In this document: one piece after another, positions 52,690 through 60,994 of the stretch
How the letters are laid out: the number at the start of each line of letters is the position of its first letter
Numbering within the stretch: the stretch's first letter is position 1
NCBI GenBank assembly: GCA_945861635.1
Contig: CAMAWH010000025.1
Location: 1-64,000, forward strand
Reading direction: 5' to 3'
Length of the DNA: 64,000 nt
Source: Klebsiella pneumoniae
GTDB lineage: Bacteria > Myxococcota_A > UBA796 > SXON01
Position numbers and translations under genes: made by a program
The notes under the pieces: generated by a model
Told to the model about the DNA's origin: nothing
The model's input: the letters and a program-made list of their open reading frames with translations, nothing else
The model's database searches: none

Positions 52690-54546
52690 TCATCCCACGA
52701 CGATCACCCGCACCGATCCGTCCAACTGTTGTACTAACTCCTGAATGAATTTCCCGCGCAACGCTTGCCATACGATCGTCCGCTGTGTCGCGCCGATCAC
52801 GATGGTGTCGCAGCCGAGCGTCTCACAAGCGTCGGCCACGGTGGCAGCGGCGTCGTGCGCGAGCGCCCACACGGGCACCGCGCGGACGCCATATTTTTCA
52901 AGGATCTGCGTGCCGGTTTCCAGCACGGTGAGCCCCTCGGGCGTTGGCGCGGCAAGCCCTGGATAGAACAGGCCGGGTACCTCGTCGATGTAGATGAGGA
53001 ACACCCGATCGAGCCCGCGCGCGAGGGCCCGCTCCGCGGCCTCTTTGAACAGCTTTCGGTTGGCGCCGCGGCTCGCGACGAGAACGCCGTGCTCAACGCG
53101 CTGTGCCGCGGCAGCGCTGATCGTCAGGAATGTGCCCTCACCCCGCTCGACATCGGTGGGCGGAGACGTGCGGGGAAGCCGGTGAATCAACCGGTCGATC
53201 CACCCGTTGCGCGTTCCATGCCCGATCACCATGCCCAGGCCGGTGAGGCCCCCACCAAACGCCGTTGCAAGTGGCTTCGACCACAGGTTGACGCCGAACG
53301 CGAGCACGATGGCTGCGGTCGTGAACACACCCATCCAAAACATCGCTCCGCGCTTTCCGTCGCGCCAGCGGAGCACGTCGATCCCCAGACTGGTGAGCAG
53401 GAACGCACCCAAAAGCCCGAACGCGTACAATTCGCCGAGGAGGGCCATGTCGTCCTGCACGGCGACGAGCACCACCGCTGGAACGATCGTGCTCAGGGCA
53501 ATCGCCACGTGTGGAGTCGCGAATCGTCGGGACAGCGTGGCGAGTGCTTCCGGGAGAAACTGGCGCCGGGTAAGGGCGACCTGTACGTGGTAATTCCCGA
53601 TGATCGCCGTATTTGCCGCGAACAAGAGGAGGGTGGACGCGGTGAGCACGACGGCCAACTGGAGCAGGGGGCCGGTGGTCGCCCCGCCGGCCAGGAGGGC
53701 GAGTTCAGAGATGTACCGCTCCGTCTCGTGCTCCTTGATTTCCTCGGGGAGTCCCAGCGTCGCAAGGAACGTGAGCATGGGAGCGGTGATGAGCACCGTT
53801 GTGACCACGGCGATCATGCCCCTTCTCGGCGTTGCGCCGAGGTCGCGCATCGCCGGGGCGAGCTGCGAAAGCGACTCCAGCCCGGAGAATGCGAGCCACG
53901 CGCCCGCGTAGCCGACGAGCAACTGCCCCGGATTTAGTTCACCGAGGCGAACGAATTCCTCCGGAATTTGCGCCAGCACCTCCACAGGGAGTCTCACCAC
54001 GCACACACCGATCACGATCACGTCGACAACGAACGCCGCGATTGCGAGCACCATGCTGGCGCGCGCGCTCTCGCGGATGCCGATGACGTTCAGCACGCCG
54101 AGCATCGCAAGGCCGGCCAACGTCACGCCGAGCACGTGTCCGCCCAGGCTCCAGACGCTGTCGATGTAATAGGCGCCCGATGCCGCGCTGATCGCGGCGG
54201 TCAGGTAGTAATCGACCATGATCATCTGGCCGCCGAGGCAGCCCCACCACGGACCGAAGGCTTCATCCGCTACGCTCACCACGCCGCCGCCCCCCGAGAA
54301 GCGTCGCGTCACCTCCACGACCTTCACACAAAGCAGGACGAAGGCAAGGGTGGTCAGCAGGACGAAGAAGCCGGCATGTTCGCCGGTCGTCGTGTAGAGC
54401 AGTCCGGGCACGTAGTAGACGGAGGTGCCGATGTCACAGAAGACGATGGCCCAAACGAGGAACCATCCAATGCGACCCGATGAGCGAGACAAAGCCGACC
54501 TCTGAGATGAGCGTGACGTGGACGAGTCGCCTACCGGACCACACAT
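52690..54546 (-). CDS. APC-superfamily permease with C-terminal Usp-like domain (KimA-like)
   Basis: This 618-residue protein has about 12 transmembrane helices (residues 25-445) and a cytoplasmic Usp-like domain (about 470-618). Features shared with potassium importer KimA are GTSVYYVPG in TM1, SGGGGVVSVADEAFG before TM3, GGQMIMVDYYLTAAISAASGA in TM3, and overall size and domain order. The ATG at 54546 lacks a ribosome site; a TTG near 54483 preceded by AGAGG is an alternative. It is divergent from a KdpD/KdpE-type system, which strengthens the potassium hypothesis. Amino-acid transport remains the other option. Confidence 0.8.
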   Translation of the reverse strand: MCGPVGDSSTSRSSQRSALSRSSGRIGWFLVWAIVFCDIGTSVYYVPGLLYTTTGEHAGFFVLLTTLAFVLLCVKVVEVTRRFSGGGGVVSVADEAFGPWWGCLGGQMIMVDYYLTAAISAASGAYYIDSVWSLGGHVLGVTLAGLAMLGVLNVIGIRESARASMVLAIAAFVVDVIVIGVCVVRLPVEVLAQIPEEFVRLGELNPGQLLVGYAGAWLAFSGLESLSQLAPAMRDLGATPRRGMIAVVTTVLITAPMLTFLATLGLPEEIKEHETERYISELALLAGGATTGPLLQLAVVLTASTLLLFAANTAIIGNYHVQVALTRRQFLPEALATLSRRFATPHVAIALSTIVPAVVLVAVQDDMALLGELYAFGLLGAFLLTSLGIDVLRWRDGKRGAMFWMGVFTTAAIVLAFGVNLWSKPLATAFGGGLTGLGMVIGHGTRNGWIDRLIHRLPRTSPPTDVERGEGTFLTISAAAAQRVEHGVLVASRGANRKLFKEAAERALARGLDRVFLIYIDEVPGLFYPGLAAPTPEGLTVLETGTQILEKYGVRAVPVWALAHDAAATVADACETLGCDTIVIGATQRTIVWQALRGKFIQELVQQLDGSVRVIVVG

Positions 54547-54653
54547 CAACGGCGGCTCAAGCAGGCCCGGTTGTGCATCAAGACGGCATCAAGATTTCGC
54601 AGAGTGACGGGGGCTCGACGCGAGCGTGAGGGCACACGGGATAGCCAGAGCGG

Positions 54654-56591
54654 ATGGTTGGCGAGAGCGGAGAGCACCGTGAGGAGCGCGTACTCGTTTG
54701 CGTAGGACCTGGACCTGGGTCGGCCCGCCTCATTCAAGCGGCTGCGCGGCTTGCGCGCACGATCGGTTGCCCTTGGATCGCCGCACACGTCGCACTGCCT
54801 GCTGTGCCCGGCGAGGATGACCGCAACCGCCTCAGCGAGCACCTGCGCCTCGCCGAGTCGTTGGGAGCGGACGCGGTGCGCCTCACCGGCCTCGACGCTG
54901 CGGAGGCCCTCGCCCGGTACGCCGCAGAGCGCCGCGTCACGCGGATCCTCATCGGCAAGCCCGAACACGCCCGGTGGCGTGACCGTTGGTCCGGGGGGAT
55001 GGTTGATCGGCTGATTCGTGGCTCCGGTGACATCGATGTGTACGTGATCACCGGCGCGGCGGAGCACGCCGCCGCCGATCGCGCACCTCGAACCGTCGCA
55101 CACCATCGGTGGCGTGCAGCCATCGGTGCTGCCCTGGTCGTTTTGGGGGTCAGCTTCGTCGCGAAATTAGCCGCGCCGGTGATCTCGGATGCCGACGTCG
55201 TGATGGGGTACTTGCTCGTCGTTCTCGTAGCGGCCTTCCGATTCGGCACGGCTCCGGCGCTGTTGGCAAGCGCGGCGTCGGTCGCCGCCTACAACTTTTT
55301 CTTCGTGCCTCCGTTCCACACGTTCGCGGTGGCCGACACCCGAAACCTCCTTACCTTCACGGTACTGTTTGGGGTTGGCCTCGCCGCCAGTGCGCTGTCG
55401 GACCGGCTCCGGCGTCAGGAGGCGGAGGCTGTCGGTCGGGAAGCGCGCACGGCGGCGCTTCTGTCGCTGACCAGAGCGCTTGCGGCCGCATCGGATCAGG
55501 AGGCCGTGGCGCAGGCGTTGGTGGGAGAGGCCGTCGGCCGGCTCGCCCGCGGCGCCGCGCTGTTCATCGAGCGGGACAACGCCCTGATCATGGTCGCGAC
55601 TGGAGGTGACATCGCCGCGCCAGAAACGGTGGCGAGCGTCGCCAGCGCAGCACACATGTCCCACGGAATCGTCATCCGAGCCTCCATTCGCGCCATTCCG
55701 GTGGTGGCGCTCGACCAGGGCCTCGGCGTGCTGGTGCTCGTCCATCCGGCGGCGGCGGTGGACGACCTTGCAGATGCGTACGCTTGGCAAGCCGGCCTGG
55801 CGCTGGCGCGGGCGCGGGATGCTGCGTCGGCGTTGCACGCGGACCTACGTGCCCGAACAGAGCAGGTTCGAAGCGCGCTACTCTCCGCCGTCTCCCACGA
55901 TCTGCGCACACCCCTGGCCGCGATCACGCTTGCGACGACCGCCCTGCTTGACGGCGGTGATCGCGTGTCCGCGGCAGAACGCCGCGAGATCCTGACGTCC
56001 GCGCGTGACGAAGCGGAGCGCCTGGAGCGCCTCGTGGCGAACCTGCTGGAAATGACCCGACTCACATCAGGCCCCGTGGTCGTGCGTCGGGAGTGGGTAC
56101 CGCTCGAGGAGATCGTAGGCACCGCCTTTGCGCGTGTCGAGAGGCTGATCGCGGGTCGCACCGCTACCACGGATCTCGGTTCGGACCTGCCGTTGCTTGC
56201 GGTCGATCCGATTCTGGTGGAGGTGTTGCTCGTCAACCTCATCGCGAACGCCGTCCAACACACGCCGCCTGGAACGCCGATTGAAATCGTGGCGAGGCAA
56301 CTCGGCGCCTCCGTCACGTTGACGGTTGTCGATCACGGCGACGGCTTGCCGCCGGGCCATCCCGAGCGCCTCTTCGAGCCCTTCGTGCGCGGCGAACCCG
56401 TTCGTTCCACGGGTTCGGGCCTCGGTCTCGCCATCTGTCGGGGGATTGCCCGGGCGCACGGAGGAGACGTCGTGGCCACGGGCGTGAGCGGAGGGGGCGC
56501 GGCGTTTGTCGTCACTCTTCCGACGGGCGGAACTCCCCCTCCCGTGCCGTATGACGAGGCGGGATCGCCGGACCAGGAGGTTGGGTCGTGA
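54654..56591 (+). CDS. KdpD-like sensor kinase lacking the KdpD ATP-binding domain
   Basis: This 645-residue sensor kinase has an N-terminal Usp domain (residues 12-135; VLVCVGPGPGS, RILIGKPEH), four close transmembrane helices of DUF4118 type (about 150-250), a GAF-like region (270-390), HisKA with His415 in LLSAVSHDLRTPLAAI, and an ATPase domain (LVNLIANAVQHTP, GSGLGLAICRGIARAHGG). This is the order of the C-terminal two-thirds of KdpD, but the large N-terminal Walker-A domain of KdpD is absent. The stop overlaps the kdpE-like GTG. It should respond to potassium or ionic state. Confidence 0.88.
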   Translation: MVGESGEHREERVLVCVGPGPGSARLIQAAARLARTIGCPWIAAHVALPAVPGEDDRNRLSEHLRLAESLGADAVRLTGLDAAEALARYAAERRVTRILIGKPEHARWRDRWSGGMVDRLIRGSGDIDVYVITGAAEHAAADRAPRTVAHHRWRAAIGAALVVLGVSFVAKLAAPVISDADVVMGYLLVVLVAAFRFGTAPALLASAASVAAYNFFFVPPFHTFAVADTRNLLTFTVLFGVGLAASALSDRLRRQEAEAVGREARTAALLSLTRALAAASDQEAVAQALVGEAVGRLARGAALFIERDNALIMVATGGDIAAPETVASVASAAHMSHGIVIRASIRAIPVVALDQGLGVLVLVHPAAAVDDLADAYAWQAGLALARARDAASALHADLRARTEQVRSALLSAVSHDLRTPLAAITLATTALLDGGDRVSAAERREILTSARDEAERLERLVANLLEMTRLTSGPVVVRREWVPLEEIVGTAFARVERLIAGRTATTDLGSDLPLLAVDPILVEVLLVNLIANAVQHTPPGTPIEIVARQLGASVTLTVVDHGDGLPPGHPERLFEPFVRGEPVRSTGSGLGLAICRGIARAHGGDVVATGVSGGGAAFVVTLPTGGTPPPVPYDEAGSPDQEVGS

Positions 56592-57310
56592 CCACGGAAG
56601 GGCTCGTCCTCGTCGTGGAAGACGATCCGCCGTTGCGACGCTTTTTATGCGCCGCACTGACGGCGCATCACTGTCGGGTGGTCGACGCGCAAACGCTGCG
56701 AGAAGCCATGATGGCGGTGACGACGCACAACCCGGAGGCGGTTTTACTGGACCTCGGCCTCCCCGATGGTGACGGACTCACGTTCGTTCAGAATGTTCGA
56801 CAGTGGAGTTCGCTGCCGATCATCGTTATTTCCGCGCGCGGAAGGGAGGCGGACAAGATCGGCGCGCTCGATGCCGGCGCCGATGACTACCTGACCAAGC
56901 CCTTCGCCACCGGCGAACTTCTGGCGCGCCTGCGCGTCGCCTTGCGGCATGCAGCGCACGGAACACCGTCGGAGGCCGTGGTCGAGTTTGGGTCGGTTCG
57001 CATCGACCTTGCCCGCCGCATTGCAACGCGCAACGGCGAAGCAGTTCGACTCACTCCCACCGAATTCCGACTCCTTTCCGTCCTGGCGCGGCACCCCGGT
57101 CGGGTGCTCACTCACAAGCAGCTGCTCCATGAAGTGTGGGGGCCGAACCACGGCAGTCACGTTCACTACGTCCGCGTGTACATGGCGGAACTGCGCCGGA
57201 AACTTGAGGATGACCCGGCGCGTCCGCGGTGGCTCCTGACCGAACCTGGTCTTGGCTACCGGTTGGCCGAGGTCATGGCACCTCCTGAATCCCCGCCCCC
57301 GCGAACGTGA
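56588..57310 (+). CDS. KdpE-like OmpR-family response regulator
   Basis: This 240-residue regulator starts with GTG, overlapping the sensor-kinase stop. The receiver domain has acidic [10 protein letters not shown], phospho-acceptor Asp55 in [38 protein letters not shown] with the conserved Lys, and [13 protein letters not shown]. These strings are strongly KdpE-like. The C-terminal winged helix includes [26 protein letters not shown] (read as LTPTEFRLL and VLTHKQLL) and [18 protein letters not shown]. Its likely target is the divergent KimA-like gene. Its last 38 bp overlap, antisense, the 3' end of the neighbouring lipoprotein gene. Confidence 0.92.
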   Translation: MTTEGLVLVVEDDPPLRRFLCAALTAHHCRVVDAQTLREAMMAVTTHNPEAVLLDLGLPDGDGLTFVQNVRQWSSLPIIVISARGREADKIGALDAGADDYLTKPFATGELLARLRVALRHAAHGTPSEAVVEFGSVRIDLARRIATRNGEAVRLTPTEFRLLSVLARHPGRVLTHKQLLHEVWGPNHGSHVHYVRVYMAELRRKLEDDPARPRWLLTEPGLGYRLAEVMAPPESPPPRT

Positions 57311-58664
57311 CGTGCTCCCACTGGCCGACGGTGGCGCTGTCGGCCGTCACGCTCAGTTCGTCCGCATGCAGCTCGCTTCCGTTCCAATATAAACGAAAGA
57401 GTCCGCACACGCCGACGCTTTCCTGAGTGAGCAGGATGTCGCCGGCGTTCGGCAGGAAGTACGACGAGGGTGTCCCCAAAAGGCTGCTCGTCCCGTAGTT
57501 GATCCCGAAGAAGTTTTCGTTGGGCTCGATGATGTCGATGTCCTCGATGTTCACGCCGACGTCCCACGAGCGCACCGTGCCATCCACGGCAATCGAGTAC
57601 ATCAGGCCTTCGTTTTCCGCTCCCGCCAGGATCTGGCCCGCCAACGGTCCAAATCGGCCCGGCGCGTCGGGAACGGTCACCAATCCCTCCAAGTGCGTGC
57701 CCGCGATCGTCGCCAGGAGCGTCGGCGTACCCAGCGAATCAATCCGCCACACCTCTCCGATCGTGGTGGCGACGATCAGATCGCCATCGAACACGCCAGT
57801 GCGGTCAACGTAGAGCGAGCCCCGCATCAGCCCGTTGCTGCCTCCCGGAAGGTCTACCCACGGATTGGTCACGGTTGTGCCGTCCTCACTCACACGGACG
57901 ATTTGGCCGTCCACTCCGTTTCCCACGAACAGTTCGCCGGTCGTGAAGCCGCCCATTCCGCCGGAGCGCACCGTCGCGATTTTTACTTCGTCCGTGACGC
58001 CCGCCAGGCTGGAAAACTGCGCGTGGGTGCCGTCCGCGGCCACCAATTCGAGGGCGTACGGCACCCCGGACGAGTAGTACACCGACGTCACGACATCAAA
58101 GCCGGATTCGTGAAAATCGATTCCGATGGGCGAGGTGAAATCGGTCGAAATCGCAATGAGCTTGATCGCCCCGATGGTCGTATCGTTCATCGCATCGCGC
58201 CAGTTGTCGATGCCGTCCCCGTCCCAATCCTCCATCCCCTCGTCCGCGTCGAGCAAGCCGTCGTCATCACTATCCGTGTCGAGGGAATCGGCGATGCCGT
58301 CAGAATCCGTGTCCATGGTGCCTTCGATCAGGTCCGAGATGCCGTCTTCGTCACTGTCCGGGTCCAGGTAGTCCGCCAACCCGTCTCCGTCGGAGTCGCG
58401 GGAGGTGGCGTCGTCATCGGCGCGGCCTTCGTCACCGTCCGAAATACCATCCCCATCGGAGTCTCCGGCGGGGTCCCAGCCGGTGTCGGCAGGTACGGAG
58501 TCACCCGTATCGACGGGTGCCGAGTCGCCCGTGTCGACCGGTTCGGAGTCGCCGGTGTCCTCGGGTTCGTGTGTGTCGTCTTCGACGTCTCCGCCGGCGC
58601 GAACCTTGGATCCGAGCACGGGCTCTGCAGGGGCGGTACAGGCAAAAAACAGTACGGTGAGCAT
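57273..58664 (-). CDS. Thrombospondin-3-like calcium-repeat lipoprotein with propeller-like domain
   Basis: This 463-residue lipoprotein has lipobox FFAC (Cys9). A linker with repeated DTGDS units (residues 30-60) leads to about six thrombospondin-type-3-like calcium repeats ([67 protein letters not shown]). The C-terminal 300 residues look like a beta-propeller of unknown type. The ATG at 58664 has GGAGG 4 nt upstream. A TACACT at about 58700 may be its -10. Its coding end overlaps the kdpE-like gene end by 38 bp. Confidence 0.82.
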   Translation of the reverse strand: MLTVLFFACTAPAEPVLGSKVRAGGDVEDDTHEPEDTGDSEPVDTGDSAPVDTGDSVPADTGWDPAGDSDGDGISDGDEGRADDDATSRDSDGDGLADYLDPDSDEDGISDLIEGTMDTDSDGIADSLDTDSDDDGLLDADEGMEDWDGDGIDNWRDAMNDTTIGAIKLIAISTDFTSPIGIDFHESGFDVVTSVYYSSGVPYALELVAADGTHAQFSSLAGVTDEVKIATVRSGGMGGFTTGELFVGNGVDGQIVRVSEDGTTVTNPWVDLPGGSNGLMRGSLYVDRTGVFDGDLIVATTIGEVWRIDSLGTPTLLATIAGTHLEGLVTVPDAPGRFGPLAGQILAGAENEGLMYSIAVDGTVRSWDVGVNIEDIDIIEPNENFFGINYGTSSLLGTPSSYFLPNAGDILLTQESVGVCGLFRLYWNGSELHADELSVTADSATVGQWEHVTFAGAGIQEVP

Positions 58665-58892
58665 CGGGCCTCCGGGTCGAAGGGAGTGTACACCTTCGCC
58701 GCGCTTTTTGGGGCCCCTGTTCACGCATGCCGATGACACGGGCGCCGCCTACCTCTCAGAGACCTTTTGGCATGGGCGCAACCAGCACGCATGGGAGTGG
58801 ACCCACGCAGAGATGGGCGGCTACCCCCTCGACGGCGTGGGCGCGGTTCGGTGCGGAAGCCGCCGAGCAGGCGCGGGACTTGCGGATTTGCA

Positions 58893-59828
58893 TCACTCGC
58901 CCGCGTACCCAAGTTCGAACGCACTCGCCAGCGTTGAGGCCGGGACCAGCGCGATGCAGGCGGATCGGACCAGCGCTTCGACGATGACCGCGCGCAGTCG
59001 CAACTGCTCCGCGCGCTGCTGGCCGGGGTCCGTGGGAGTGCTCGTCACGAGCGCGCGCAGCTCGGCGAAGACCGTCACCGCCCGAAGCATCAAACACATC
59101 GTGGCTACGGTTGCAATCGCCAACCCCCACGCCGGTGAAACGCCGGCCTCCAGCGGCGCAATTGCGCCCGCGACATAGCCAAGTCGCCCCACCCACAGTC
59201 GCCATCCTGACCGGCGGCGGTGCTCCTCTTGTGCCAACGACGCGTTGAACTCGTCCCCCATCGCCAGCTTCTGGCCGTCGATGGCAGCACGCAGCGGAGC
59301 CGCGTCGTCCACGCACAATCGCCTCCGAATGGTAGGCGCCCCCGGCGGCTCGCACGGCCACACGGTAATCGCCGCACCCGTCTCCCGGTCCACGAGTTGA
59401 ATCGCCTCGAACGTGATCGTCCGCATGCGCGCCGTCACCTTCCAGACCTGATGCGCCGCGCGCGCCGTTTTCCACGGCACCACGGCGCGCTTCCACGCGC
59501 CATCCCACTCCGTCACACCCTTCTCGTCCCACTCGACGCGCGCGCCGTGTGGCTGGCGCGCGCGCAGCACGAGGCAAGGGACCAACCATGGCGCCACGAG
59601 AATCGTCGTAAAGGAGAGCAGCATGACGGCCACGCCCGCCACCGAGTTCTGTCCGAGTCCGGCCAGCGGTGACCCCGGATCGTCAAGGTGCAGCGGCACG
59701 ATCACCATCGCCAGCCACGCCGTCGTCGGAATGGTGCCGAGCATGCCGCCCCACCAGACGCCGGAATACTGGTTGCCGCCGAACCCAAGCGTGAGGCGGC
59801 CGGTGGCGGGTACGGGGGCGCGTTTCAC
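58893..59828 (-). CDS. Membrane protein of unknown function
   Basis: This 311-residue protein has two hydrophobic helices at about residues 33-50 and 65-92, a soluble middle region of about 120 residues (beta-rich; VEWDEKGVTEWDGAWKRAVVPWKTA is PH-like), then two more helices (about 220-255) and a possible one at the end. I recognise no family. The start is a GTG at 59828, placed 7 nt after TAGTAT, with no ribosome site. It is divergent from the transporter-like gene at 59897, with 68 bp shared between their promoters. Confidence 0.6.
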   Translation of the reverse strand: MKRAPVPATGRLTLGFGGNQYSGVWWGGMLGTIPTTAWLAMVIVPLHLDDPGSPLAGLGQNSVAGVAVMLLSFTTILVAPWLVPCLVLRARQPHGARVEWDEKGVTEWDGAWKRAVVPWKTARAAHQVWKVTARMRTITFEAIQLVDRETGAAITVWPCEPPGAPTIRRRLCVDDAAPLRAAIDGQKLAMGDEFNASLAQEEHRRRSGWRLWVGRLGYVAGAIAPLEAGVSPAWGLAIATVATMCLMLRAVTVFAELRALVTSTPTDPGQQRAEQLRLRAVIVEALVRSACIALVPASTLASAFELGYAGE

Positions 59829-59861
59829 GTCGGCGATACTACCGGGTTTTTTACCGCTCGG

Positions 59862-59891
59862 TTGACCCGCCGCCGCCCGAGGGCGTACCGT
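59862..59891 (+). promoter_or_regulatory. Predicted leaderless promoter of the membrane-transporter gene at 59897
   Basis: TTGACC (59862-59867), 18 nt, TACCGT (59886-59891), then 5 nt and the GTG start at 59897. No ribosome site is present. The opposite-strand -10 (TAGTAT, 59841-59836) for the divergent gene lies within the same 68 bp. Confidence 0.55.
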
Positions 59892-59896
59892 GCGGT

Positions 59897-60916
59897 GTGA
59901 CCCAGCCAGCCGACGCCAGCACCCGCCGGCTTCTCGAACTCTGCGGTGGCTACTTCGCCACCTACGTGGTCACCGGTGTGCTGGTCAAATACTTCCAGGG
60001 CGCCGCGGACGAAGGCTTCCCGGGGATGACGGAGGGGGAGTTCCTCGTCTACTCGACAGCTGGCGGCACGCTCCTTTGCCTCACCATTGTCATGGCGATG
60101 GGGTGGTGGAAGCTGCCCGCCGGCGTCAACCATCGCCGCCTGCTGATGGCGATGATCCCTTCCGGGATCTGCACGGCCGTCGTGATCCCGGCCACGACGC
60201 TGCTCTACTCGCTCCCGATCACGGTCATGGTCGCGATGGTCATCATGCGCGGCAGCATCATCGTCGTGAGTCGCGCGGTGGACGCCATCCAGATCAAACA
60301 GGGGATGGTGACGCGGACGGTGTACGCGGAAGAAAACGTCGCGGTGGCGTTTTCGCTTGCGGCGGTGGCGCTGCACTTGTTTTTTACCAAAGGCGGCGTC
60401 ACATTCACCACGGCAGCGGCGGTGATCCTGGCGTCGTACGTCGGCGCATACGCGATTCGCATCTATCTGATGAATTGGTTCAAGAACACCCAGGCGGCGG
60501 GAACACTCGACAATCGCATCTGGTTCGGTGTGGAGCAGCTCGTGGCGAGCAGCGTCATCGGGCTGGTCATGGCGGGGATTCTCATGGCGCGAAGTACGAA
60601 TGTCGTACTCGTCGGCATCACGGACGCCGTCCACGCGCCCCACCCGCAGTGGCTGGCGGCCGTCGGCGCCGGCAGCGTCTACGGAATCGTGGCGTTCTTC
60701 TCGGTCTTCATCTTCATGTTCAAAGGGCGAACCGCGACCTTCGCCGGTCTCGCCAACCGCTTGACGAGTTTGGTGGCGGGGACGGCGGCAACGTTGGCGT
60801 CCGCGTGGATGTTTGGAACGAGCTGGCCGAAGGCGCAGGACTGGGCGTCGCTCGGGTTGATCTTTGTCGCGGTCGGATTTTTGAGCGTGGCGGAGCGCCG
60901 GCGGGCAAGGGGCTGA
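59897..60916 (+). CDS. Polytopic membrane protein, DMT/EamA-like
   Basis: This 339-residue protein has about ten hydrophobic helices in two similar halves, the usual plan of the drug/metabolite transporter superfamily. Helix 4 carries TVMVAMVIMRGSIIVVSRAVD, and the second half repeats a Gly/Ala-rich pattern ending SLGLIFVAVGFLSVAERRR. No signature allows a substrate call, and similarity to EamA is judged by topology only. The start is GTG with a complete -35/-10 pair and only 5 nt between -10 and start. It is followed by the Ig-repeat lipoprotein gene with its own promoter. Confidence 0.65.
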   Translation: MTQPADASTRRLLELCGGYFATYVVTGVLVKYFQGAADEGFPGMTEGEFLVYSTAGGTLLCLTIVMAMGWWKLPAGVNHRRLLMAMIPSGICTAVVIPATTLLYSLPITVMVAMVIMRGSIIVVSRAVDAIQIKQGMVTRTVYAEENVAVAFSLAAVALHLFFTKGGVTFTTAAAVILASYVGAYAIRIYLMNWFKNTQAAGTLDNRIWFGVEQLVASSVIGLVMAGILMARSTNVVLVGITDAVHAPHPQWLAAVGAGSVYGIVAFFSVFIFMFKGRTATFAGLANRLTSLVAGTAATLASAWMFGTSWPKAQDWASLGLIFVAVGFLSVAERRRARG

Positions 60917-60940
60917 TGTGGGCGAAGCGCGCGGCGCGAG

Positions 60941-60970
60941 TTGACCAACCGTCCACGCGCTGATTAGACG
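60941..60970 (+). promoter_or_regulatory. Predicted promoter of the Ig/PKD-repeat lipoprotein gene
   Basis: TTGACC (60941-60946), 18 nt, TAGACG (60965-60970). The leader is about 18 nt and contains TTTTGGAG, a good ribosome site before the ATG at 60995. This is a leadered counterpart to the leaderless promoters nearby. Confidence 0.45.
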
Positions 60971-60994
60971 CGCGGCACCCCTTTTGGAGCCCTC

